DNA of 64,000 nucleotides from Aplectana chamaeleonis (lineage: Eukaryota > Nematoda > Chromadorea > Rhabditida > Cosmocercidae), in the NCBI GenBank assembly GCA_029168955.1, contig JAPDOI010000438.1:440501-504500 (forward strand). Direction: 5' to 3'. The notes beneath the pieces are model-generated. The model had not been told where the DNA came from and ran no database searches. It saw only the letters and a program-made list of their open reading frames with translations. Each line of letters opens with the position of its first letter. The stretch's first letter is position 1. Both the position numbers and the translations under genes were made by a program. Of the stretch, positions 1 through 9,174 are shown in pieces.

Positions 1-354
1 CAAGAACGCCTCCGTCTCTTACGTGCTGAGCATACCCAATTCGTCAAGGATCACTTATGCAAGACCGCCGTAAACTCCATTCTCGGAGTCGTGCCGCCTG
101 AGGTCAGCGAATCCGAGATGGAACTCGGTAGGCGTGCCAGGTGCACCCTTGCCTCGTTGCGCTGCGGGCACTCCCCCATGCTTATGTCTTATTTACATAA
201 GATCGATAGCAGCAGACCTGACGAGTGCCCGGATTGTGGTAATAAAGGGCATACTACTGCGCACCTGTTCAATTGCCCGATGAGACCGACATCGTTAACA
301 ACAGTAGATCTGTGGACGAATCCGACGCTTGTGGCTCAGTTCCTCAGTCTATGA
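1..354 (+). pseudogene. C-terminal end of family A polyprotein (partial)
   Basis: The frame is open from base 1 to the TGA at 352-354. It encodes the last 117 residues of the polyprotein, downstream of the reverse transcriptase. Visible are the conserved block LASLRCGHSPMLMSYLHKID, then a Cys/His cluster (CPDC, GH, AHLFNC) that probably binds zinc and nucleic acid, and the family C-terminus DLWTNPTLVAQFLSL. No break is visible in this part. Whether the whole copy was intact cannot be told. Confidence 0.85.
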
Positions 355-392
355 CAGGACCCTCTCTGTGGCTGCAGAAGAAGAAGAAGAAG
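1..392 (+). mobile_element. Family A copy A1, 3' end fragment
   Basis: This is the 3' end of an Ingi/Vingi-like non-LTR retrotransposon; the rest lies outside the window. The stop codon is followed by the short 3' UTR shared by all family A copies (CTCTGTGGCTGCA and similar) and then a GAA repeat tail ending near 392. The plus-strand orientation is clear from the coding frame and the tail. The 5' end is not visible, so the target-site duplication cannot be checked. Confidence 0.9.
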
Positions 393-813
393 CTCCCTCA
401 TTTTGAGGCGGCCGAAGTACGGCAGATCGGGCTTATTATGTCAAAACCTCCTTATCCCTGTTATACTTTGCCAAGACCAACCGCTGCGCTGCTTGCTCCG
501 CCCGGACTCATATCAGCAAATTAGGCTTAATGTGAAACTGTAGTATCAAAAATAACCCCCCAGGTTGAACTGTCTTTATTAATGACATAGATGGAAAAGT
601 AGGCAACGGTTCAATGAAGGTTACGACGTTGTGTGTTTAATGTTGATGTCGGTACCGTTCCTTAAAATGATTTTTCAACGATGAAACATCAACAAGGGGC
701 GGATGTGATGAGATGTGTTCACTCATGGTAGTGAAGGATCTCCTGATTGTTGAGAGTTCGGCTTGTGGGCTGAAGCATAGTTCTTGGTCTACGAATAGTG
801 TTCCAACGACTAG
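393..813. other. Unassigned sequence between repeats
   Basis: About 420 bases with no reading frame that resembles a known protein and no recognisable RNA gene. It lies between the tail of A1 and a strong hairpin. I see nothing else to support a call. Confidence 0.5.
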
Positions 814-980
814 GTATAGTTAGTTCCGTGGCCTGTGTCCTCAAGAAAAAACGTGTAAGTTCAAATCGCGGCTGGCGTGGCGGTTTAAATCTCGATCTCT
901 GAGAATTAAACCGCCGCGCCAGCCGCGGTTTAAATTCAAACGTTTTTTCTTGAGGACACAGGCCATGGACCTAACTATAC
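814..980. repeat. Long hairpin (foldback repeat)
   Basis: Arms of about 75 bases (814-888 and 905-980) are inverted copies around a 16-base loop. Both arms contain GGCCTGTGTCCTCAAGAAAA or its complement, and an inner block with GGCTGGCGTGGCGGTTTAA or a near match. A few mismatches and small gaps occur. It has no coding content. It is probably a MITE or foldback element, since single-copy DNA rarely forms such a stem. Confidence 0.8.
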
Positions 981-1191
981 TCTTTCGGAATAGACGACCT
1001 ACTAGAGAAATTTCATGAGAAATGTTTGCCCCACTAGAGCCGTCGAATAGTTTGTCCCACTAGAGCCGTCGAATAATTTGGACCTCTTCAGATAAACTGA
1101 GCTGTTTGATGTGAGCAACCGAGCTGTCGGTCATGCCCAAACAATTGCTATTTTGATTGTATTCTTCAGTGGGTCGTCTATTCCGAAAGAG
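980..1191. repeat. Inverted repeat with internal tandem duplication
   Basis: The block CTCTTTCGGAATAGACGACC at 980-999 recurs inverted at 1171-1191, directly beside the hairpin at 814-980. Inside, a unit of about 29 bases containing CCCACTAGAGCCGTCGAATA is repeated twice near 1027-1078. This looks like a small non-autonomous foldback element. No target-site duplication was identified. Confidence 0.6.
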
Positions 1192-1289
1192 CACCAACAG
1201 CTGCCTTACAAAAAATACAAAGATCTTGTGAATAAGCTGGTGAAGCCGAAGAAACCCACCAGGCAAGGTAAGCAAGTAATAATGACTGC

Positions 1290-1510
1290 GAAAGGGTTCA
1301 CGCCCACACGTAGGAGACGGCAGAGCACATACGATTCGTTGCTGTCTTCCTGTCCTCTGCTCAACCCAATCCTATTTTTGGCGGTGTGCCCACTCGAGTC
1401 GATGATATGGAAGCCGACCTCTCCAGGCGCTCTCGCGCAACTCTCGCAGGTCTACGGTGTGGCCATTCTGCTTACCTCAAGGCCTACACGCAAAAACTCC
1501 AAAGTTCCCG
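1290..1510 (+). pseudogene. Fragment of an A'-like polyprotein C-terminus
   Basis: One frame reads AEHIRFV followed by NPIFGGVPTRVDDMEADLSR and LAGLRCGHSAYLKAYTQKLQ. This matches the C-terminal region of the A' element at 41049-41321 more closely than family A. Similarity stops just before the expected CPDC zinc cluster, at about 1507. The fragment is bounded by a different retroelement end on the right and is a relic. Confidence 0.75.
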
Positions 1511-1868
1511 AGATTCTCTCGCGTGTGGGTGTGCAGTGGAGGTTAGAGACAACCATATTCGGCGAAAGTGTATGCTTCATGCCAACAGGGCGGGGTCTGA
1601 GTTTAAAAAATTACTTCGGTCAGGGTTGGTAGTTGGGAAATTCACTCAATTCAAGAAGGCACTTGAGAGCTATCTGCTGTCCCAGGAGTGATGTTTATCG
1701 GATCTCATTCCTTCATGGTGCCTGTGTATGCTTCATGGTCAATTTATCCATTTGCCTGATTGTTCTGCTACTATGTTTATTCTCTTTGGCTTGCTGTTCG
1801 GTATTTCATTTTGTTGTTTGTCTTTCACACGGTTCTACCGTGTAATAAAGAAATGAAATGAAAAGAAA
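1511..1868 (+). mobile_element. CR1/L2-like retrotransposon 3' end (relic)
   Basis: The frame ends with FTQFKKALESYLLSQE and a stop at 1689-1691, the usual form of a CR1-like ORF2 C-terminus. A pyrimidine-rich 3' UTR follows, then a polyadenylation-like AATAAA and a short AAATG-type repeat tail (GAAATGAAATGAAAAG) near 1850-1868. The layout matches the ends of elements B and C in this window, but the sequence is a different family. Only the last few hundred bases are present. Confidence 0.6.
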
Positions 1869-1990
1869 GAAATTCGTAGCTGTGCCTTCCCATTGAGAAT
1901 GTCATATCTCCACAACATTTGTACCTTGACATATTCCACCCTAAAATTTCTGCTTCCATCGTTTTTTACACCCTCTAAGGATTATACGTC

Positions 1991-2244
1991 ACAAAACGTT
2001 TTTTAACAGCCGGGATTCTGTGTTACCGTAACCCCAATCGCCGTGGAGCGCGTTATGATATCATCGAGCGCCAGCGTCGCACCTAAGTGGTATTTTAGAC
2101 TGAGATCAGCCACGGGGAGTGTTTTTGTTTCAAAACTGAGGGTATTTATCATCTACATTGTATTCCTAGGTATTTAGAGCGCATTTCAGTGTTTTTCTTG
2201 CTTGTATCCCTTCACTCAAGAAGCTGTGTTCTTTTGAGTTGCTG
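1991..2244 (+). repeat. Left terminal inverted repeat of MULE1
   Basis: Starts ACAAAACGTTTTTTAACAGC directly after the target-site copy TTATACGTC. It pairs with 13713-13970 at high identity; the differences seen are scattered single bases and short indels. Both arms include a conserved block around GATATCATCGAGCGCCAGCG. No coding sequence. Confidence 0.88.
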
Positions 2245-2453
2245 CTTATGCCTTTCTCTCATTATTTCTATCGGAGTCGTTCCATTTCTTGAATCCACGG
2301 TTCAACATCACATTTTTCACATCAGTCGAGGTCTTTATATGTGTCGCTCAGATAGGGAATTCGATTGCAACTTTACTCCTTCGGTACACTATTCTATTTC
2401 TCACGATATCTAGGTGCTATATCTAGGTACACCTTAATAAACACATATGGCTG
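2245..2453. other. Left interior remnant of MULE1
   Basis: About 210 bases between the left TIR and the A2 insertion duplication. No protein similarity is recognised. Short open frames here look like chance. Confidence 0.5.
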
Positions 2454-2498
2454 ATACCTTCTTTCTTCTTCTTCTTTGCAGCCACATTGAGGGTTTTG

Positions 2499-2879
2499 TC
2501 ATAGGTTGAGGAAATGGGCGACCAGTAACGGATTCGTCCATAAGTCCATTACGGTCAGCGTGGTAGGTCTCTCCGGACAGTTGAATAAATGTGCGGTATC
2601 GTGGCCGATGGTACCGCAGTCCGGGCACACATCAGATTTACTGCTGTCAATCCTGCTGACATAAGACATTAGCATTGTAGAGTGACCACAGCGTAATGAT
2701 GCGAGCGTGCACCTGGCCCTTCTTCCGAGTTGAGCCTCGGATGTGCAGACTTGGGGCGGCACTACCCCCAATATGGGATTAATGACCGCCTTTTCCAGAT
2801 GACACCGTACAAATTGAGTATGCTCCTCGCGCAATAGACGGAGTCGTTCTTGCTGTGAGTCGTGCCATCTCTGCAGATT
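2499..2879 (-). pseudogene. A2 polyprotein, C-terminal block
   Basis: Read on the minus strand, this encodes the tail of the polyprotein: LRLLREEHTQFVRCHLEKAV, LASLRCGHSTMLMSYVSRID, then CPDC and AHLFNC of the Cys/His cluster, ending DLWTNPLLVAHFLNL and a stop at 2499. The block is open but cut off upstream by element D. The sequence continues at 6629 after a shared GCAGATT. Confidence 0.88.
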
Positions 2880-3111
2880 TTATTTATTTATTTATTTATT
2901 TCTGTACGATGTTTAAGACAATCGTAAAATAAGTTGATCTATACCATATGAGAAAATGAGCTTGGTTATGACAATCTATAATAAATCAAAATATTGGGGG
3001 AAAAGTATGACTGAAACGAGGCTAAGTGTGCTGCAATCCACGTCTTGAGAAGTTTTCGAACGATCTGAGGTTTGAACATTTTTGCTGAGCAGGATGCGTC
3101 TACAGTTTTGC

Positions 3112-5796
3112 TTAGGTTTTGAAAATCAACCCTGCTCGAACTGTGAAATTTGTTGCTCTATGTCGAGTTTTCGGCTTCCGATAAGATATCTTGATCCCTC
3201 CTCCTCTGGTCACAGAATGTGCTAAAGTATAAAACATTGAAACATCAGTATTGTTCAGAGCGTTAAATATTTTATGAACCATACAGGCATCAAATACTTT
3301 CCGTCTTGATTCTAAAGTTGGTAACTCCAGGACTGAATTCCTCTCCTTGGAGTGGGGAATCCTGAGATACTGATAGCCTTCGGTCCTTATAAAAACTTTT
3401 CTAGTGAAGCTGTTCTGTACTTTTTCAATCCGGTGGATATCCTTTTTTCTGTCTGGGCAGAAAACTGTGCATCCACATTCAACAAGCGGCCTTATGTAAG
3501 TTTTATACGCTCTAATTAAAACACTTCTATCTTTTGTCGAAAGAGCTTTAAGTATACGAAATGAACGTACCATGGCTTTTTTACATATTTCATCATAATG
3601 TGGAGAGAAATCAAGGTCACTTGTATACCAAAATCCAAGGTCCCTGACCATATTTACCGTGCGAATCGAGAGGTTCTCCATCTGATATGGACACGAGGCT
3701 TGCGGTGTTCCAATTCGCAAATGAATGGTTTTCTCCTGAGATACCGGAAGTTGCCATTCTTGCGACCACTTGACAAGTTTACGTATGGCCGATTGCATAG
3801 CCAGTGTACCTTCAGCTTGTGACGTCTCACAATATATTTTTAGGTCGTCCGCATACTGTTTACACTTTACCCCTACTTCTTCCAGTAACGTGGGTATTTC
3901 AGCCGTGAAAATGTTGAAAAGAATTGGAGAAAGTACCCCTCCCTGTGGTACCCCACTAGTAGCGTTTTGCACTTTCGAGAGCACTCCATTGATGTTCACC
4001 TGAAAGCTTCTCCCTATCAAGTATTCTTCCAACCAGGACCTAATTTTTGGATGAAATCCGATAGCATCCATTTTGTGCAGAAGCTTCGCTGTGCTCACAC
4101 GATCGAATGCCTTTTGAAAATCGAAATATATAACATCACAGCACTTCTTTTCGTCCAAAATTGCTGTCCAGTCATTCAGACTTTCCAAAAGATTGGTCTC
4201 GACTGATCTTCCTTTGACAAAACCATGCTGATTTTGGGTAATGATTTTATTTGCATCAAGATGCGTAACTACGTGTTTTTTGATAATTTTCTCTAATAGT
4301 CTGCAGAAAATGGAGGTAAGGCTGACTGGTCTATAATTTTTGGGGTCAGAGGTGGGTTGCTTTTTTAGAATCGGTGTTACATAAGAGTGTTTCCACCGCA
4401 GAGGTACTTCGGAAAACATTATTGACTGGTTATACAAGAACGAAAGAGGGCCTGAAATTGTGTGCGCAATATTCTTAATGAATTGGAAAGGTATTCCATC
4501 TGGTGTAAAGGAATGCGAAGTCGGCCATGCAATCAGGTATCCATATACTGTCAATGGGTCAATGTTTGGAATCTCTGACATGGAATGCTCTATATTGATA
4601 TCTATATTCGGCTTTGTACCATCATCCTTTGAAAAGACTTTAGCGAACTCGTCAGCAAAAGCGTTAGCCTTTTCAGTATCAGTTACGACATTTCTGCCGT
4701 TTATGAGCAGACTACCAGATTTATCCCTAGTATTCAGCTTTCTTCTGAGGTACTTGTAGAAATCTTGTTTTCTACCTGTACACAAGACTTTCTTCTCTAT
4801 ATTGGAGTGGAACTTCTGTAATTTGGCTGTGAATTGCTTCGTAAAATGATTATACCCATCCCAGTATCCGCTAGCAGTTGCATAATGAAACAGACTTTCT
4901 TTGTGCTCTAGCATATTTCGCAAATATGGCGGTAGGTAGAAAGTTGTAGGAGATATGGGGACCCAAGGAACAAAAAGATCAATGCTATGATTCAATATCG
5001 CAATAAACATTTCATATTTGTCATTAACTGTAGCGAGAGACTCAAAAGAATCCCTCCAGCGAACGGATGATAAATAACCATTGACCAAGTTGTAATTACA
5101 TTTGGAAAAAGACCTGGCAAATACTGTTTCCTGTTCCAATCCTGTGAAGATTTCATTGAAAGTGATACTCCTATGATCGCTATGTCCAATGGGGGCCCGT
5201 ACCTCCACTTTTTCAATTATTTCGCGTGAGTTAGAGAACAGAAGATCAAGTATGTTATTATCGCGGGTCGGAGTGCTGACAAACTGTATAAAGCCATGAC
5301 AGAACATTACGTTAGCAAACTGATTTCGACTCGTATCTATCCAGTCTATTCCCGGGAGGTTAAAATCACCTAAGACTATGGTATTCCAGGGGCATGTTGC
5401 CAAATCGCTTATGGCTTTGAATAGTTGATGTGTCTTAGAAGAAATACAGGAAGGTGATCTATATATCAGAATATTCCTTATAGTAGTGTTTCCATATAAC
5501 ACATCTATGGCTAAAATTTCATAGCTCGACGGGATTGATTCCGATAGAACCGTAGTGTGGGAGAAAATATTTCTGAGAAGTATCGCCACACCTCCACCAG
5601 AACCTGATGTTCTGTCACAACGCAAAACTGTGAAATCTTTGGACCACGCGTTCAGAAAGGTTGAAACGAAATGCTCGCTCCTTAACCAAGTTTCAGTGAA
5701 AAAATACAAATCATTCAAGCAACCAAGTGTGAGATCGATGTAAACAGAGTTCCTCATGAACGATCTAATATTGGCGTAAACACAACGAAAGGTCAC
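3112..5796 (-). CDS. Element D ORF2: APE endonuclease and reverse transcriptase
   Basis: An open frame of 894 codons. The N-terminal third is an APE-type endonuclease that would nick the target DNA: motifs YANIRSF, TETWL, GGGVAILLR, GDFNLPGIDW and GHSDHRS supply the expected Asn, Glu, Asp/Asn and Ser-Asp-His residues. The reverse transcriptase follows: TPDGIP, NYRPVSLTSIFCRLLEKII, VIYFDFQKAFDRV, GVPQGGVLSPILFN and the catalytic YADD. It would copy its RNA at the nick (target-primed reverse transcription). The frame begins at a GTG at 5794-5796; the first ATG lies inside the endonuclease, about 14 codons later. The frame stays open upstream past the ORF1 stop, in the -1 frame, which suggests coupling to ORF1 translation. 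Confidence 0.9.
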   Translation of the reverse strand: MTFRCVYANIRSFMRNSVYIDLTLGCLNDLYFFTETWLRSEHFVSTFLNAWSKDFTVLRCDRTSGSGGGVAILLRNIFSHTTVLSESIPSSYEILAIDVLYGNTTIRNILIYRSPSCISSKTHQLFKAISDLATCPWNTIVLGDFNLPGIDWIDTSRNQFANVMFCHGFIQFVSTPTRDNNILDLLFSNSREIIEKVEVRAPIGHSDHRSITFNEIFTGLEQETVFARSFSKCNYNLVNGYLSSVRWRDSFESLATVNDKYEMFIAILNHSIDLFVPWVPISPTTFYLPPYLRNMLEHKESLFHYATASGYWDGYNHFTKQFTAKLQKFHSNIEKKVLCTGRKQDFYKYLRRKLNTRDKSGSLLINGRNVVTDTEKANAFADEFAKVFSKDDGTKPNIDINIEHSMSEIPNIDPLTVYGYLIAWPTSHSFTPDGIPFQFIKNIAHTISGPLSFLYNQSIMFSEVPLRWKHSYVTPILKKQPTSDPKNYRPVSLTSIFCRLLEKIIKKHVVTHLDANKIITQNQHGFVKGRSVETNLLESLNDWTAILDEKKCCDVIYFDFQKAFDRVSTAKLLHKMDAIGFHPKIRSWLEEYLIGRSFQVNINGVLSKVQNATSGVPQGGVLSPILFNIFTAEIPTLLEEVGVKCKQYADDLKIYCETSQAEGTLAMQSAIRKLVKWSQEWQLPVSQEKTIHLRIGTPQASCPYQMENLSIRTVNMVRDLGFWYTSDLDFSPHYDEICKKAMVRSFRILKALSTKDRSVLIRAYKTYIRPLVECGCTVFCPDRKKDIHRIEKVQNSFTRKVFIRTEGYQYLRIPHSKERNSVLELPTLESRRKVFDACMVHKIFNALNNTDVSMFYTLAHSVTRGGGIKISYRKPKTRHRATNFTVRAGLIFKT

Positions 5797-5858
5797 TGAT
5801 AATGATCCTCTAGCATTTTCATTTCTTTGTACAGAGCAATGAGACCGAGGATCAGTGA

Positions 5859-6628
5859 TCAGTTTTCCTGATCGCTGTGAGGGCTTGCCAAATTGCGATT
5901 GGAGTTAGACCGTGAGCGATTCACAGCCGGAGAAGAACCAGCGTGCGAAGCTCTGGGAACAACTCCACCCACCTGGGAAACTTGCCTGCGCTGCTCTTGC
6001 CTGCGTTTGATCTCTTCACGAGGCAACGATTCCCGAAGGAATATTCCTCGCTGGGAGAAGAAACGCAGACGATGAGCACGTCTAACGGCTTGGCGCTGAA
6101 ATACACTAGCTGGTAAAATGACTTTCATCAACCTGTCTCTACCTTGCGTAGGAATGCCTAGACGATATACAGTTACAGGGTTACAGTCTACATTGAGATA
6201 GTCGAGGATGTTATACACATGCTGAAGTCATACGCTACACGATCCCTGGATCGCGTAGCGGACAACTCCGGAATTCCACTAATAACAATTGATCTCGACC
6301 TTTCTACCTCTTCATATGATAACGCAGACACTGCAGATATTGGTACTTGTCTAGCATTATCAACACATGGACTATTCTCACGACTGCGACTTTTCGCTAG
6401 CGCGCTTTTCAGTTGGTTGATTTCGCTCTTGAGAGCAGCGTTTTCTCGCAGCAACTCTAAGTTACGCCGCTGAGAATCGGCCTCTCTAAGCGCGAACCTT
6501 TCGCGGTCATCAAGCAAGTGGCCTACGATGGTTTTCAGGTGCGCTGGTATTGAATCATCGTTCAGCAGTAGAGACACGGCTTCATCGAAGTCTGATCCGG
6601 CATCGTCTGCTGTTTTGCCATTTGCCAA
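5859..6628 (-). pseudogene. Element D ORF1: coiled-coil and RNA-binding protein, truncated and frameshifted
   Basis: The upstream part (to about 6190) has a heptad-like stretch RNLELLRENAALKSEINQLK, typical of a trimerising coiled coil. It then has RSIVISGIPE, the start of an RRM-like domain found in many retrotransposon ORF1 proteins. A one-base frame change near 6205-6218 moves the rest, with VYRLGIPTQGRDRLMKVILP and an Arg-rich tail, into a second frame that stops at 5859. ORF1 proteins coat the element RNA. The start is missing: the only upstream ATG in frame, at 6652, lies in the flanking A2 sequence. Broken copy. Confidence 0.75.
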
Positions 6629-9101
6629 GCAGATTGACTTTGCTGGGAGCATCGGCGAATGGCTTTCTGATCTTTCTTTCTCTGACGGGGTTTAGCACTC
6701 TCCAAGAGGGGTGATTTGGTTGTTTGACAATGTTGATGAAAAATTGTTGGGCCTGGAGCTCACAGTGCTCCCTTACTGGTAATAAGCGGGTCTCAGCATG
6801 CAAGTGATCGACCGGGGAACTTCTTGCACACCCGGTGGCGATTCGAAGAGCCGCATTCTGTATGCGTTGCATCTTAGTCCAAGAGGATTCCGAAACTAGA
6901 TGCTGCCAAACTGGGGCGCCGTATTCCAGTGCAGGCTGGAGAATAGCCTTAAACGTTGTAATAATGGTTTCTTTGCTACTACCCCATGTTGTACCGCCCA
7001 GGGCTCTAAGCACGTTAAGCTTCGCTTTAACGATAGCCTGCTTCTGTTCCGTGTTCTTATGGAATTTGAGCGATGGATCGAGTACGAGTCCGAGAAGTTT
7101 TGGGAAGCGGGCGGCAGGCAAACGATCTCCATTCCATACGACATACGGACGTGCGCTGTGTTCAGATGGGTCCGTTGTGAGTACGGATACCGATGACTTT
7201 GACGCAGAAATCTTCAGCATTTTGCGGTCGAAGAAGCTTTTCAGTGCGGTCAAGTACCCGTTAATCTTAGCGGCGGCCACATTTATGTCCCGATCACGAC
7301 ACAAGACAGTCATATCATCAGCGTAAGCGACCACCTTGATATCTTGGGGTGGGGCGGGCATATCTTCGAGGTGCAGACTGAAGAGAGCAGGCGACAATAC
7401 ACCGCCCTGTGGGACTCCAGCTGCAATCGGAATGCTGTTTGAGACATGATTCTGGAACATCACTCTAGCCCGTCTTCCCTTAGTGAATGCAGCTATCCAG
7501 CGCTTTTGCCATGGCGGGATTGATGACTCCAGTAAGTTGTTTGATAAGATACCAAGATTCACTGTGTCGAAAGCCTTAGTGAGGTCCAAGGCAACTGCTA
7601 CAGTTCTTTCCGGCTTATACGCGTTGAAACCATCAATTGCATAGCTCGTAATTTCTAACAAAGCTGTCGTGGTGGAATGCATTTTCTGAATCCATGCTGA
7701 AACACCTGTCTCTCGTTGTGCTCGGCCAGGTCTTTGACGATCAGCTTTTCAGCTACTTTAGCAAAAGAAGACAACAAGCTAATGGGCCGATATCCCTTGA
7801 CTGAAGCTTGGGGCTTGCCAGGCTTGGGCAGCGGAACGACGTTTGCCATCTTCCAATTCTGCGGGATAGTACACGACATGAACGAGGAGTTTATCACATC
7901 AGTGAGGAGCGGTAGTAAGTCAGTGGGTATCTTCTTCAAGACAGCAGGACATATCCCATCAGGACCAATAGCTCTAGAGTTCCGCATTTCCTTTATAATC
8001 TTCTCCAATTTGCGTCGTAGTAAACGCTTCGGCCGTGCTCATAAGCGGGAGGCGGCACAGCTCTCTTACAGTCACTCTATTCTGCGGACCTCGTTTAGCA
8101 CTGGTGATGAAAAACTTTTCCCGAGCGCATAAGCGGCTTCCTTTCCTGATTTGAATACGCCGTTGTCGAATTCGATAGTGGAGACGGTGGCGGGTGAGCT
8201 TTTACCCGAAAGCTTCCGTAAAACCTTCCAAGTAGCTGCACTGTCCGTCTTAAAGTCCATCTGTCCGGTGAACTTCTCCCACTCTTCTTTCTTGTGTCTG
8301 TCCAAATCCTTTTTGATCTCACTGTCAAGCTCAGCAACCACAGGGTCCAGATGATTAACCGCTCTCCTCGCATCTCTCGTTCTAATTTTGTCGAGGATTT
8401 CCCTGTTGACATTTAGATAGAACGTCTTGACGCGACCGATAGGGATAGCCGCATTCATGGCCTTGCGGATTGCGTCAGATAGATGGCACTCCTTCTGGTG
8501 CACGCTTCCATTCCACGGGTAATCTGCCGATAGGCGAAGCGCAACTTCACTGAACAGGCGCCAGTCTGCTCGGCCTAAATTAAGATAAGAACGTTGGCGA
8601 ACACCAGAAAAGGGAGCGAGAGAATTGGATAGATCGATGTGGACAAAGACAGGAACGTGGTCACTTGGCAGAGTAGTCGAGGTAGACCATGAGCAGCAGC
8701 TAGAAAGGTTGGACGAGACAAGAGATATGTCTGGGCTAGAAGATCGGCCGCTGGCAGGGAGACGAGTGGGCTGATCATCGTTTAGAATGACCAGGTCGCA
8801 CTCATCTGCCCATTCTTCGACGTCATTTCCTCTAACATCAGGGACCGAGAGACGAGCAAAAGGTGTGAGCGTTGAAATCACCCGCGAAAACGACCGAGGA
8901 TGAGAGGGAGCAGTCGCTCAGCTGCTTGAGAAGTGGGATAGGATTGTAAGATGAAGGGCATGAAGTTGTAGGTGGAATGTATATGTTGAAAAGAGAAAGG
9001 GGTGTTTTTAGGGGGAGATGGATTGGGAGGTACTCGAGAGTACCGTCCGTGGGGGTGCTGGGAATGAGGTGTGAGGGAAGTGAAGATAGAACGAAAGTAG
9101 A
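6629..9101 (-). pseudogene. A2 polyprotein, endonuclease to reverse transcriptase block
   Basis: Minus strand, from the endonuclease (STFVLSSLPSHLIP, VVFAGDFNAHTF, PSDHVPVFVHID) through reverse transcriptase (GPDGICPAVLKKI, GYRPISLLSSFAKVAEKLI, ALDLTKAFDTVNLG, GVPQGGVLSPALFS, catalytic VAYADDMTVL) to the post-RT region (LNVLRALGGTTWGSSKETII). Frame changes occur near 8880, 8090 and 7680, so it does not encode one protein. No RNase H domain follows the RT, which favours Ingi/Vingi over I proper. The block meets the 5' end of A3 head to head at 9101. Confidence 0.88.
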
Positions 9102-9174
9102 GCTGCCGAGATGTCGTACGTTCACGCCGTGGCAGTGTGGAGGAAAGAAGATCACCTCTATGCAAACCGACGTC
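9102..9174 (+). ncRNA. HDV-like ribozyme at the 5' end of A3 (predicted)
   Basis: Positions below are counted from G1 of the element. P1 is nt 1-6 GCUGCC with 30-35 GGCAGU, including a G-U pair at the cleavage end. P2 is 9-15 GAUGUCG with 67-73 CGACGUC. P3 is 17-19 ACG with 27-29 CGU, closing a 7-nt loop. P4 is 38-42 GGAGG with 54-58 CCUCU. The joining strand AUGCAAAC (59-66) holds the candidate catalytic C at 62. This is the nested double-pseudoknot order of HDV-like ribozymes. Cleavage would fall exactly before G1, the TSD-defined 5' end. Compared with A4, one L3 base and bases at the end of P4 and the joining strand differ. Confidence 0.72.

Larger units (their letters stand above)
2880..6628 (-). 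mobile_element. Element D: CR1-like non-LTR retrotransposon inserted in A2
   Basis: Minus-strand element of about 3.75 kb with two ORFs and a simple-repeat 3' tail (AAATA-type units at 2880-2905). It interrupts A2 between duplicated GCAGATT (2873-2879 and 6629-6635). Removing it restores the A2 sequence as seen uninterrupted in A6 near 29390. The 5' end cuts into ORF1, so the copy is 5'-truncated. ORF2 is long and uninterrupted, unlike almost every other frame in the window. Clade assignment to CR1 rests on domain order and motif style only. Confidence 0.88.

Noticed and set aside
1111..1632. A 173-codon plus-strand frame
   Set aside because: Retroelement similarity (A'-like C-terminus) lies in another frame of the same bases, so this frame is a shadow.
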